64,000 bases of DNA from an uncultured Bacteroidota bacterium (GTDB taxonomy: Bacteria; Bacteroidota; Bacteroidia; Chitinophagales; Chitinophagaceae). The DNA is taken from assembly GCA_903835005.1 (NCBI GenBank), contig CAILLK010000082.1, positions 1-64,000 of the forward strand, written 5' to 3'. Each line of letters begins with the position of its first letter. Within the stretch, counting starts at the first letter, position 1. Below, one piece after another: positions 10,567 to 19,540 of the stretch. The notes beneath the pieces are model-generated. The model was not told the DNA's origin and did not search any database. It saw only the letters and a program-made list of their open reading frames with translations. The position numbers and the translations under genes were made by a program.

Positions 10567-11064
10567 TTATTCCGGAAAATTGTCTCGATTTATTTGCAAC
10601 TGAATTGATTTTATGAAGTTCATACCAATTCTGTAGAATGTGTAATAATTGCCATTCATGACTTTTGTGAAAAAAGAATACAGAAATTTAATGATGACTA
10701 TTTTAATTTTTGTAAATGGTAGAACATATCCTCCTATAGATTTGATTACAGAATCCGTCAATCCATTATTGTACTGTTTTCCGTTATTGTTTAAGGGAAA
10801 AAATTCTGATTTTATATTTATGTAATCGGATCTTAAAAGCCATTGAAGGTGATAGCTTTTTTTATTAAATTCTTTGCAGGTGATTATTCGTTTTCCAAAT
10901 TCTATAAATTTAATAACCGGAACCTGGTGTACAAAACTCTCGAATAAGAGTGATAAATTATTATCAGGATACGCTCTTACAGTATTATTCCATTGGTAAA
11001 TAATCTTATCATGTTGATGGCAGGTGAGAGCACAATTAATAGGAGGAAATAATTCGATAATCAT
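10567..11064 (-). pseudogene. Decayed NRPS fragment (C-A linker and start of an adenylation domain)
   Basis: This 165-residue frame is not a free-standing gene family I know, but it aligns with the linker and first part of A2 in the neighbouring megasynthase. It has DKIIYQWNNT against DQIIVKWNDT, then LLFESFVHQVP, then ITCKEFNKKS against LTYKEVDEKS, and IKSIGGYVLPF against VKAGGAYLPI. All catalytic A-domain motifs after that point are missing, and the last 40 residues no longer match. It lies 146 bases upstream of the intact megasynthase gene on the same strand. I infer the remains of a lost upstream NRPS gene or module; an expressed orphan protein is less likely. The gap between it and the megasynthase holds only a 21-codon frame that I do not call. 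Confidence 0.65.
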
Positions 11065-11537
11065 AATTGCTAACTGAATTACGTTTTGTTTGAGTATAAT
11101 TTATTCTAGCAGAATTCCATTATGAAAACAGAATCCTGCTTCAAATTTAAGCTAAAATAATTCAGAAAAGAACTTCTCAAATAATATTTTTCCCTCTTTC
11201 TTTAATTATTTTTTTACTAATTATCACTTTTAAAGAAGCTAATTCAAATATAAATACCTATTTACTTATTAAAAGGGCATTCGGAATAGTTACTACAATA
11301 GCGCCCCTGTAAGGATTTGAAGACTATTCCAATTAGAATTTTCATAAATATCCATGCATAATCTTCCTCAGAATATAAACATAGCGAGCAATAAACTTGC
11401 TCAATCTATTTATATTACTTCCCAATATTTTACCATTACCACAATTACCTAACAATAAGATCATAATAAGTAATATTCAGAAAAGTACGCTGGTCAGGAA
11501 ATTATTTAATTATATATTCTGATACAGTTCAAAGCGA
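11065..11537. other. AT-rich gap with no gene seen
   Basis: About 470 bases of very AT-rich sequence with no frame of useful length and no recognised RNA. It contains an imperfect hairpin near 11107-11138 without a following T-run. The stretch lies between the NRPS remnant and the 3' end of the group II intron, so it is the 3' exon side of the intron and is probably more debris of the lost region. Confidence 0.5.
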
Positions 11538-11614
11538 AATCGAGTAGGTGGTGAGGGATTATTTCCCTCACCGTCCTCTCACACCACCGTACCTGCCGTT
11601 TGGCATACGGCGGT
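11538..11614 (-). ncRNA. Group II intron domains V and VI
   Basis: Domain V is at 11583-11614 (32 nt). Its outer stem pairs ACCGCCGTA with TACGGTGGT through one G-U pair, its inner stem pairs TGCC with GGCA, and the loop is AAAC. Domain VI is the 9-bp perfect hairpin GGTGAGGGA/TCCCTCACC at 11550-11572 with loop AATAA. These are the catalytic and branch-point domains, and both look intact, so the RNA might still splice if supplied with maturase. Confidence 0.8.
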
Positions 11615-12886
11615 TTCTGAATATTTTCCCTGCAGTTCTGTTTTCCGACGGTAAGTTGTGTAAAACCCGACGTATCCTCTCTTGCTAAAGTAACTGATTA
11701 TCATCGTTGTTTGTAGTATCGGACTGTGCGCCACTCTGCAATATCCCTTGCTGCTGTTACCCATTCATATGCCTTTTGCTTCGACTTTACCAGCTTCGAC
11801 AGTTGCCTTACTCGTGTCCTCGGTCGCTTCCATGCTTTCCATTGGCATATCCTCAGCCGTGTTCTCACCAGTTCATCTAAGCTTTTCATCACCGTCTTCG
11901 CTTTTGCTATCGTATAGTAGGTTACCCACCCCACAGGCATTGACTGTATCTTTCCTATCCACTCTTTTTCGCTCAGTCCGTTGCTTCGGTTTGTAATATC
12001 CTTTACCTTCTTTGTGATGCGACCAACTGATTTCTCTGATATCCGTATTTCCCATCCGTTTGCACTCCGGAAAAATGAAAACCCAAGAAGTGTGCTTTCT
12101 GTTGGCCTGCTTATTTTTGTCTTCTCCCTGTTTACCTTGAGTAGCAGCTTTACTTCTATATACTCGATGATGCTTTCTGCCACTCTTTTGGCTGATGCTT
12201 CACTTTTCAGATAGAGGCTGCAGTCATCTGCATATCTCACATAAGAATGACCCCGCTTTTCCAGCTTTTTGTCTAATTCGTCTAATACGATGTTAGACAA
12301 TAAAGTACTTAGGGGGCTGCCTTGGGGGTGCCTTCTGTGTGCTGGCTTACCATTCCAGCTTCCGGTATGCCACTGGTGAAATATTTCCTGATAAGTCGTA
12401 GCGTTGTTTGTCCTCCATCCTCCGACTCAACAGATACATCAGCCTGTCGTGGCTTACATTGTCGAAGAACTTTTCCAGATCAATTTCTATAACCCAAGTC
12501 TTCCCTTCATTCAGGTAGCTTTGCGCCTGCATCACTGCCTGTTTCGTACTCCTGTTGGGGCGAAATCCATAGCTTTGATCGGAGAATTGTGCTTCACATC
12601 TCGGAGATAACCACTGATTTATGGCTTGTTGTATTAGCCTGTCTATTACTGTCGGTATTACCAACATTCTTACTCCTCCCTGTGGCTTCGGTATTTCCAC
12701 CTTTCTTACAAGGCTCGGTTCGTAGTTTCCTTCCAAAATCCTTGTACGTAAACTTTGCCAGTTGGCGTTCAGGTAGTCACGAAGTTCATCTGTCTGAATA
12801 CCATCAACACCTCCTGCGCCCTTGTTGCTGATAACCTGAGCAAGGGCTTTATAAATGTTCCATCTGTTCAGAATCCCTTCCAGCAT
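11579..12886 (-). pseudogene. Group II intron reverse transcriptase/maturase, three frameshifts
   Basis: The protein starts at ATG 12886 (MLEGILNRWNIYKAL). Reverse transcriptase blocks include IPKPQGGVRMLVIPTVIDRL, YGFRPNRST, IDLEKFFDNVSHDRL and the catalytic YADD (near 12240). The maturase part follows (LGFSFFR onward) and ends with GYCRVAHSPILQTT. The frame breaks three times: near 12405, where an A4 run seems shortened to A3; near 12330, where C6 in the codons for TPQGSP is C5; and near 11757, where G4 before GNSSKGY is G3. Without repair no full-length protein can be made, so the intron cannot spread on its own. The final frame stays open through domain V and stops at 11579. Upstream of the start AGTAGG could serve as a weak ribosome binding site. 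Confidence 0.85.
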
Positions 12887-13517
12887 CCTACTTTTTTTCC
12901 TCTCTGCCTGGCGGTCTTACTAATCCTTGCGTCTCCGGCACAACTCCTCCTACATTTTACTCTCGGTTTCCAACCTACCCTTATGCAGGCAGTTCTCTTA
13001 CGTGGCTCGGCTGTTTTGCTCCTTACGATAAATTTCCAATACCTTCGCCTCCCGATAAATCGGAGTTATTCTTACATTCAGTCCTTCGGGTTTGTGAGAC
13101 TGCCGCTTTTGCGGACGTATCCGTTGCGGTTCGTTGGCCCCCTACTATGACCTCGGCAGTTCTGCCGGTACCCAGTGACATCTTTGACTGTGCCACCAGT
13201 TCGCCGCTTCGTCACTCGCTCGTAACTCCGCCAACATTACAGACAGATCTCTCAGGGTAAGGATATATACTTTCAGTTCATGTGGCCACTGCATTTACGT
13301 TGTTATATTTCGTACAGTAAAGGGCTTTTGTCTCTTTAACAACATCACCCATATTATTCCACCTTGTATACAATTTCTGTTCGTTGGACCAAACGTTTGC
13401 CGCTAGCTTCTTTCAGATTCGCAGTCACCCGCGACACCCTTACTCTTGGCTAATATTCCTTACTGTAAAGCGTATTCGGGGCTTGCACCCTATAGCTTAT
13501 ATCCATGCCTGACACAC
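12887..13517 (-). ncRNA. Group II intron 5' structured region (domains I to IV)
   Basis: About 630 bases between the intron 5' end and the reverse transcriptase start. It has no conserved reading frame and is much more GC-rich and structured than the flanking AT-rich DNA. It includes GGGTGCAAGCCCCGAATACG close to the 5' end, a stretch of the kind found in domain I. I did not fold it; domain limits are not assigned. Confidence 0.6.
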
Positions 13518-13523
13518 TAATAC

Positions 13524-13551
13524 AAACGGCCCCGGAAATCCGGGGCCGTTT
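13524..13551 (-). terminator. Rho-independent terminator of the T9SS protein gene
   Basis: A perfect 12-bp inverted repeat (AAACGGCCCCGG / CCGGGGCCGTTT) with a 4-base loop, 20 bases after the stop codon at 13572. On the minus strand the stem is followed by TTTGTATTA-type sequence broken by the group II intron after six bases, so the normal U-tract was cut by the insertion. Confidence 0.9.
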
Positions 13552-13571
13552 ACAAATACCTGATAAAATTA

Positions 13572-16500
13572 TTATTGCTCAATAACAAAATGGAACACAG
13601 TACGTTCTGCACCTGTACTAAGAGTGAGCAGATATACCCCGTTTGCCAAATTGGTTAATGCCATTTTATGGTCAATAGAACCATTTACAGCTTCTATGGA
13701 ACCCGTATATATAATCTGTCCCAGCATATTGGTTATCTCAATATTCAGCATTTCATTTACACTGCTGCCCAATGTGCCTTTCAAGCTGAAAGAGCCATTA
13801 TTTGGGTTAGGCATCAACTTGATGTCAGCACCTGATGCTGTTACTTGTTTAACGCCTACGCCCAGCAAACTCAGAGTAATAGATGCCGATGCAGAATTTC
13901 CACCGCATGTACCGCTTGCTGTAACAGTACAAGTTACCAGATCTCCGTTGAAATAAGACATACCGGCAAAAGTAGAATTAGTAGCTCCCGCTATCAGATT
14001 CCCGTTTACATACCACTGATAAGTAGGGTTAGAACCACCATTAGTAACCAATACTTTTATTGAATCTACCTGAGTTATACCAACACCATTTCCCGGAAAA
14101 GCCTCAACAGATACAACAGGCGTCAGCATAGTATCATAGTATACGCGTGCATTACCTATCATTGAATTGGCGCATGGTGTTATATCACTGTTACCAACTA
14201 CAGTGTATGTACCTGGTGTAGTCTGCAAACCGAAATTGAGGCTGGAACCTGTGCCATACAATGAACCCAATGCACTTGTATCACGATATAACTGATAGCT
14301 GATACCTGCATCTGAACCGTTGATTCCAACTGCTACTCCTGATCCACCTGCACAGAAACCGCCACCCCCAGTTACTGTGTGTGCAGTAGGCAATGGAATA
14401 ATATTAAGGGTTACGCTTGCTGGCATATTAGTTACACAAGATCCGAGAGTTGCTGATACAGAGTATACACCAGCAATAGATTCAAGACCAAAAGTAATTG
14501 GAGTGCCGGTATGGCCGGAAACAGATGATCCAACAATAGTTGAGCCACGGAACAATTGATAAGTTACCCCGGTCTGGGAGTTGATCAGGCCTATATGAAG
14601 ACCTGAATCACTGGCACAGTAATTACCTGAATTATCTATTGTAACAGCATATGGAACCGGAGCCGGCAATAAGCTTACATTAACACTGCCAGCCATTGTA
14701 TTGCCGCAACCGGTTATTGTATTTACTGCTGTTACAGTGTATGCACCTGGCGTGGTCTGCAATCCGAAATTCAGAGGCAGGCCTGTAGTACCAGATATCG
14801 GCGAACCAGTTATGACACCACCAACCTGCAATTGATAACTTATTCCACTCACTGAACTGGACAAACCAACAACCTCACCGCTGCCACCAGGGCAATAGGA
14901 GCCGCCACCGGTTACTGTCTGCGCAACCGGAAGGCTGTTAACTACAACTAAAGCACTGCCGGCCATATTGCCTGCACAGCCCAACATTGTATCGGTAGCT
15001 ATTACAGAATAACTACCTGATCCTGTAATCAGTCCATAGCTTAAAGGCAAACCGGTACCTGAAAGTGGTAAGCCTACCGGGCTGCTGCCACTGGTTACCA
15101 ACTGGTATTTAATGCCTGGTGTCGAACCACTCAGATTAACAAGTACGCCTGTCCCTCCTGAGCAGTATGAACCACCGCCGGTTACAGTATAAACAGTTGG
15201 TGTTATGGTATTAATGGTAACAGTGCCAAGCATGTTCGAAGTACAACCAGTAGTCGCATCCGTTCCTTTAGCTGTATAAGTTCCGAAAGTATCCACACCA
15301 AAGCTAAGTAAACCAGTTACACCAGCAGATGGTGTACCAACAGGGACTCCATCACGGTATAGCTGATAATTAACATTGAGATCCGAACCTGAGAGATTAA
15401 TTGGCTGACCTGAACCACCAATACAATAGTTTCCGCCACCTGTAAGGTTATACTGAATAGGCAAGGCGCTTACATTAATAAGTGCACTTCCGCTCATTGT
15501 ACTTGTACAACCGGTTAATGGATTCGTTGCAGTTACTGTATAGGCACCATTAACGGTTTTCAGTCCGAAATTCAAAATACTACCTGTTCCCGATAAAGCT
15601 GAGCCGGATAAGATACCGCCGCTGTATAACTGGTAGTTTACACCAGCTGTTGATCCACTTAAATAAACAGGAAAGCCTGTGCCACCTGCACAAAGGCTGC
15701 CACCCCCTGTCACTGTATCAATTATGGGTAACGGATTGACTGAAACTGTTGCACTTCCGATCATAGATCTGGTACATGAAGTTGTTCCGACTATCGCTAT
15801 TACTGTATAGACACCCGGAACCGACTGCGTGCCAAAATTAAGCGGGCTGCCTGTACCAGCAACAGTCGTGATTATGCTTCCTGACAGAAGTAACTGATAA
15901 GATACTCCGCTGTTAGAACCGTTTAGTAAAATATCTGGTCCTGATCCCCCTGAGCAATAGCTGCCACCACCGGTAACATTATGTAAAGCAGGCAGTGGAT
16001 TAATGCCTATGGTTGCACTTCCGGTCAGCATAATGCTACAGCCGGTTACCGCATTGGTTGCCAAAACTGTATATGTACCAACTGTAGTAAAATCACCGAA
16101 ATCAATAGAGGATCCCGTTCCTCCACGCGATATGCCGATTGGTGTAGTTCCCAGATATAACTGATAATTTACACCACCTTCTGAATTACTCGTAAAGATA
16201 TCTGAACCACTGGTTCCGGCACAATAATTGCCTCCACCATTTACAAGCAACGACCCGTCTGGCAACGAATTCATTGTTATTACTGCGGTACCAAACATAT
16301 TAGCGGTACATCCGGTCGAAACATTGGTAGCTTGAACAGTATACATACCGGTTACAGTCTGAGCTCCGAAATCAAGGCCAGAACCTGAACCACCTACAGT
16401 TAATACTGTACCACCACCATATATCAAGGAATAATTTATGCCAGGTGTTGAGTAAGAAAGACCAACATGCACACCTGCACTGCCTGCACAATAGCTGCCA

Positions 16501-19202
16501 CCACCTGTTACTGTATTAACAGCAGGTAGCGGGTTGATTATTATGGTTACGCTGCCTGTCATGATGGCGGTACATCCAGCTACATTCGTTGCTATAACAG
16601 TATAAGTACCCGCCCCTGTAAAGAGCCCGAAGTTCAGACTGCCTCCGCTGCTCAATATCGGTGAGCCTACCGGTGCAGAGCCAAGAAATACCTGGTAAGT
16701 TGTGCCGGCATCCGAACCACTGAGGATAATTGGTGCACCTGTACCACCAGCACAGTAACCACCACCACCTGTTACAGTATATAGTGTTGGGGCCGCCGTA
16801 ACACTTATTGTTGCACTGCTGCCCTGAATCTGGCTGCAACCTGTTATAGCATTTGTTGCCAATACTGTATAGGTACCTGTTGCTGTATAAGATCCGAAAC
16901 CCAGCGCTAATCCGCTACCAGGATATACCGGACCAACCGGTGATGCTCCGTTAAATAACTGATAATTGATCCCCATGTCTGATCCATCTGTACCCAGAGG
17001 GCTTCCTGCACCGCCTACGCAATAACCGCCGCCACCGGTAATATTATGTATTGCAGGCAACGGATTGACAGACACAGTTACTGAACCGGTCATATTTACT
17101 GAACATCCGGTAACTGAATTTGTAGCTGAAACTGTATAAATACCTGGCGCAGTATATACACCAAAGTCGAGTCCGGAATTGGATCCCGGCGTAAGAAGTG
17201 ATACAGGAGAACCTCCCATAAGCAAGGTATAGCCTACACCGGTACTTGCATATGAAAGGCCTATATGGACACCTGTACCACCTGCACAATAAGCGCCACC
17301 ACCTGTAACAACATATGCTGTTGGTACAGGATTAACAAGTATTGAACTGGTAATACTGCATCCCGTAGTTAAGCTGTAAGTAACTGTTGTAGTGCCAGGG
17401 CCAACACCGGAAAGAACACCGGTGAAAGTATTGATTGTTGCTGCCAGCAAATTGCTGCTTGTCCAGGTCCCGCCGCCGCCATCAGTTAATGTAAGGCTGC
17501 CGCCAACACACATATTACTGCCGCCGGATATAGCTGCTGGTAAAGCATTAACCACAAGCGGAGTAGTAATATGACAACCCGTAGATGCCAGCGTATAAGT
17601 TATCGTTGGTGTACCCGCAGATACTCCTGTAGCTATACCTGTACCAACGCCTATTGTGGCCTGTGAAGTATTACTGCTTGACCATGTGCCACCCGATACC
17701 GGATCTGAAAGAGTAGTAGTTGAACCTGCACAAACACTGGTTGTACCGGTAATCGGTGCGGGAAGCGGATTAACGGTTATTGTTTCTGATATCACACATC
17801 CATTTGCTGATGTATAGGTAATACTGCTTGTTCCCGGAATGACCCCGGTAACAACTCCGCTGCCTACACCAACCGTAGCCACTGAAGTTGTACCACTGGT
17901 CCACGATCCTCCTGTAAGCGCATCTGTAAGTGTTGTTGTTGCTCCCGAAGCACAAACAGTAGGAATACCACCTATAGCTGCAGGTGTTGGATAAATTGTT
18001 ACTGTAGTAGTTGATGGCGCACATCCTGTTGGTAAAGTATAGCTGATTACTGCTGTGCCTGCCGTAATGCCGGAAACAACACCTGAAGGGCTGACTGCTG
18101 CAACAGACGGATTAGAACTGAGCCATGTACCGCCACCGGCATCACTTAAAGTAGTTGTATTGCCTACACAGGCGCTTGTTGTACCTGTAATCGGGCCTGG
18201 CAATGGGAGCACTGTAACTGATGTAGTTGCAGATACACCACCGCAGGGGTTAGCTTCCTGATAAGTTACAGTAACCGTACCTGGAGCCACTCCTGTAAGA
18301 ACACCGGTTGCTGCATTTATTGTAGCTATTGAAGTATTACTGCTCAGCCATGTACCACCTGTTGCAGTAGGGTTAGTGAGCGTAATTGATGAGCCTGGAC
18401 AAACCGGGGTAGAACCAACTATTGAACCGGGAGAGGTACATAATACTGTTAGAATAAGCTGTCCGTTTCCTGAAGCCGCTGAATAACCTTGCGTATGTAT
18501 TACTCCTGAGCATAAAACAGGATCTGTATATGAAGATCCGCCGCCGCCGCCGCTTTCAATATTGCCGCCGCCGCCGCCATAGTAGCCGCCGCCGCCGCCG
18601 CCGGAAGAACCTCCTGCAGTTCCTCCAACACCAAACGAGCCTGTACCACTGCCACCAGAACCGCCGCCTACCTGGGTTCCGCCGCTACCAGCGCCGCCGC
18701 AACAATAAGCCGCACCTGTTCCTCCTATAAGGCCGCCGCCAACTCCGCCTGCTGCATTAAAATCGCCGCCGCCGCCGCCGCCGCCTGCTACCACCAGCCT
18801 TCCGGTATACGCAGATCCTGAAGCAGAAGTGCGTATATCTGTTCCGCCGCCACCAGCTGCACAGAAAGTGCCGCCGCTGTTTGCTCCTCCATTAAAACCT
18901 CCCAATGTTGAACTTCCATAACTACCGCCTACGCCGCCAACATAAATATAATATGTGCTGCCGGGAGTAACATTCAAAGTACATTGCACCCTGCCACCCA
19001 AGGCGTGCGGTTGGGCTGTACAGCAGTTGTAAGCGCCACCGCCGCCGCCACCATAGGCATCTACCGCCAGCATTGTAACACCGGCGGGTACCGTATAGGT
19101 CTGACTTGATCCTGTGTAATTAAATGTGACAGTCTGACCAAATGATACCCTGGCCACGAAACACATCAGTAAGGAAAGAGAGAGAAAATAGAACTTTTTC
19201 AT
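13572..19202 (-). CDS. Giant repeat-rich T9SS-secreted surface protein
   Basis: 1876 residues. Signal peptide at 1-22 (ends VSFG before QTV). Residues 23-250 form a glycine-rich domain with long Gly runs. Residues about 255-625 hold five Ig-like repeats of the BIG2 type (for example GVLTGVAPGTVTVTY). Residues about 627-1697 hold twelve repeats of about 89 residues, each with VTGGGxYCxGGxG, YQL, a FG motif, GTYTVxATN and TGC, with two Cys per repeat that could form a disulfide. An Ig-like domain (YQWYVNGNLIAGAT) follows, then a type A T9SS sorting domain (1796-1876; LMPNPNNGSFSLKG, NMLGQ, NLANGVYLLTL). T9SS clients of this kind are exported across the outer membrane and anchored to or released from the cell surface. 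I infer an adhesin or a matrix/gliding-related role; no enzyme domain is visible. It is followed by a strong terminator. Confidence 0.9.
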   Translation of the reverse strand: MKKFYFLSLSLLMCFVARVSFGQTVTFNYTGSSQTYTVPAGVTMLAVDAYGGGGGGAYNCCTAQPHALGGRVQCTLNVTPGSTYYIYVGGVGGSYGSSTLGGFNGGANSGGTFCAAGGGGTDIRTSASGSAYTGRLVVAGGGGGGGDFNAAGGVGGGLIGGTGAAYCCGGAGSGGTQVGGGSGGSGTGSFGVGGTAGGSSGGGGGGYYGGGGGNIESGGGGGSSYTDPVLCSGVIHTQGYSAASGNGQLILTVLCTSPGSIVGSTPVCPGSSITLTNPTATGGTWLSSNTSIATINAATGVLTGVAPGTVTVTYQEANPCGGVSATTSVTVLPLPGPITGTTSACVGNTTTLSDAGGGTWLSSNPSVAAVSPSGVVSGITAGTAVISYTLPTGCAPSTTTVTIYPTPAAIGGIPTVCASGATTTLTDALTGGSWTSGTTSVATVGVGSGVVTGVIPGTSSITYTSANGCVISETITVNPLPAPITGTTSVCAGSTTTLSDPVSGGTWSSSNTSQATIGVGTGIATGVSAGTPTITYTLASTGCHITTPLVVNALPAAISGGSNMCVGGSLTLTDGGGGTWTSSNLLAATINTFTGVLSGVGPGTTTVTYSLTTGCSITSSILVNPVPTAYVVTGGGAYCAGGTGVHIGLSYASTGVGYTLLMGGSPVSLLTPGSNSGLDFGVYTAPGIYTVSATNSVTGCSVNMTGSVTVSVNPLPAIHNITGGGGYCVGGAGSPLGTDGSDMGINYQLFNGASPVGPVYPGSGLALGFGSYTATGTYTVLATNAITGCSQIQGSSATISVTAAPTLYTVTGGGGYCAGGTGAPIILSGSDAGTTYQVFLGSAPVGSPILSSGGSLNFGLFTGAGTYTVIATNVAGCTAIMTGSVTIIINPLPAVNTVTGGGSYCAGSAGVHVGLSYSTPGINYSLIYGGGTVLTVGGSGSGLDFGAQTVTGMYTVQATNVSTGCTANMFGTAVITMNSLPDGSLLVNGGGNYCAGTSGSDIFTSNSEGGVNYQLYLGTTPIGISRGGTGSSIDFGDFTTVGTYTVLATNAVTGCSIMLTGSATIGINPLPALHNVTGGGSYCSGGSGPDILLNGSNSGVSYQLLLSGSIITTVAGTGSPLNFGTQSVPGVYTVIAIVGTTSCTRSMIGSATVSVNPLPIIDTVTGGGSLCAGGTGFPVYLSGSTAGVNYQLYSGGILSGSALSGTGSILNFGLKTVNGAYTVTATNPLTGCTSTMSGSALINVSALPIQYNLTGGGNYCIGGSGQPINLSGSDLNVNYQLYRDGVPVGTPSAGVTGLLSFGVDTFGTYTAKGTDATTGCTSNMLGTVTINTITPTVYTVTGGGSYCSGGTGVLVNLSGSTPGIKYQLVTSGSSPVGLPLSGTGLPLSYGLITGSGSYSVIATDTMLGCAGNMAGSALVVVNSLPVAQTVTGGGSYCPGGSGEVVGLSSSVSGISYQLQVGGVITGSPISGTTGLPLNFGLQTTPGAYTVTAVNTITGCGNTMAGSVNVSLLPAPVPYAVTIDNSGNYCASDSGLHIGLINSQTGVTYQLFRGSTIVGSSVSGHTGTPITFGLESIAGVYSVSATLGSCVTNMPASVTLNIIPLPTAHTVTGGGGFCAGGSGVAVGINGSDAGISYQLYRDTSALGSLYGTGSSLNFGLQTTPGTYTVVGNSDITPCANSMIGNARVYYDTMLTPVVSVEAFPGNGVGITQVDSIKVLVTNGGSNPTYQWYVNGNLIAGATNSTFAGMSYFNGDLVTCTVTASGTCGGNSASASITLSLLGVGVKQVTASGADIKLMPNPNNGSFSLKGTLGSSVNEMLNIEITNMLGQIIYTGSIEAVNGSIDHKMALTNLANGVYLLTLSTGAERTVFHFVIEQ
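14110..17320 (-). repeat. Twelve tandem ~267-bp repeats coding for ~89-residue units
   Basis: Units recur every 260-275 bases; the CCACC-CC-GT-AC block encoding VTGGG marks each start (near 17290, 17025, 16770, 16500, 16230, 15965, 15710, 15435, 15175, 14905, 14635 and 14365). Copies have diverged at DNA level but keep the two Cys and the NPLP linker in most units, so they are old repeats under selection rather than fresh duplications. Unit 11 has lost VTGGG (TIDNSGNYC). Confidence 0.9.
17320..18440 (-). repeat. Five Ig-like (BIG2-type) repeats of ~75 residues
   Basis: Each unit has the pattern C-xG-xxTTLxD, GGTWxSSNxSxAT, GVxxGVxPGTxTITY and a second Cys before a PLP linker. Such bacterial Ig-like folds act as stalks in surface proteins. 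The array lies between the Gly-rich head and the twelve longer repeats. Confidence 0.75.
18535..18800 (-). repeat. GGC-rich triplet runs encoding poly-glycine
   Basis: Runs of the CCG/GCC triplet on the plus strand (for example 18540-18553, 18569-18577, 18587-18603 and 18767-18785) encode the glycine-rich head of the surface protein. They are far more GC-rich than the surrounding DNA. Changes by whole triplets would alter the Gly run length without breaking the frame. Confidence 0.75.
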
Positions 19203-19540
19203 ACGTTGCTTTATTAATTAAAACTGGTTCAAAAATATTAACTATAGCTTCTTCAATTATTAACTTATATAATTGTACCCAAAAAAATTACCTGTATAAT
19301 AATATCACCGGTAGCCACAAAATAAAAGTGGAGGTTAAATTTAGGAAATAAAATTTCAATAAAAAAATATTTTCTTTTTTTCGTCCAAAAACTGATTAGA
19401 TAAAGCGTATCAATCCCTTCAAACAAAAAATAATTGCTGTTTAATAGGCGTATGGATTATTGGAATTGTTAGTAAAAAAATCAAATATTTTTACTAATAA
19501 CATACAATTGTTTGGCTGCTTTGGTAATATCTTCACTTAA
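19203..19540. other. Intergenic region with promoter of the surface protein
   Basis: About 340 AT-rich bases between the GNAT gene end and the surface protein start. Apart from the promoter-like elements at 19230-19257 I see no gene or RNA. The part 19330-19540 holds nothing I can name. Confidence 0.5.
19230..19257 (-). promoter_or_regulatory. Putative Bacteroidota promoter of the surface protein
   Basis: Minus strand TATTTTTG (19237-19230) fits the TAnnTTTG -7 element. ATTG (19257-19254) lies 16 bases further upstream as a partial -33 element. Transcription would start about 20-25 bases before the ATG at 19202. Confidence 0.4.

Larger units (their letters stand above)
11538..13517 (-). mobile_element. 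Group IIC-type intron with a broken reverse transcriptase
   Basis: The element starts on the minus strand with GTGTG (13517-13513) and ends near 11538-11540 after CTACTCGATT. It contains a 5' structured region, a reverse transcriptase/maturase frame, a 32-nt domain V and a domain VI hairpin. Domain V has a CGC at the place of the catalytic triad, and the encoded protein has no endonuclease domain after the maturase part. These points fit bacterial group IIC introns. Group IIC introns are known to insert just behind Rho-independent terminator hairpins, and here the 5' end lies six bases past such a hairpin (13524-13551). The 5' boundary is firm; the 3' boundary could be off by a few bases. Confidence 0.85.

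Noticed and set aside
11107-11138. Hairpin AGCAG...CTGCT in the AT-rich gap
   Set aside because: The stem has a mismatch, there is no T-run, and no gene ends nearby, so a terminator call is not supported.
12755-13150. Plus-strand 131-codon frame in the group II intron
   Set aside because: It is antisense to the reverse transcriptase start and the structured RNA part, and resembles no protein.
14110-17320. Regular repeats that could suggest a CRISPR array
   Set aside because: The units are about 267 bases, diverged, and code for one continuous protein; there are no short identical repeats with unique spacers.
18530-18730. Arg-rich plus-strand frame of 66 codons
   Set aside because: It is the antisense reading of the GGC triplets that encode poly-Gly in the surface protein.
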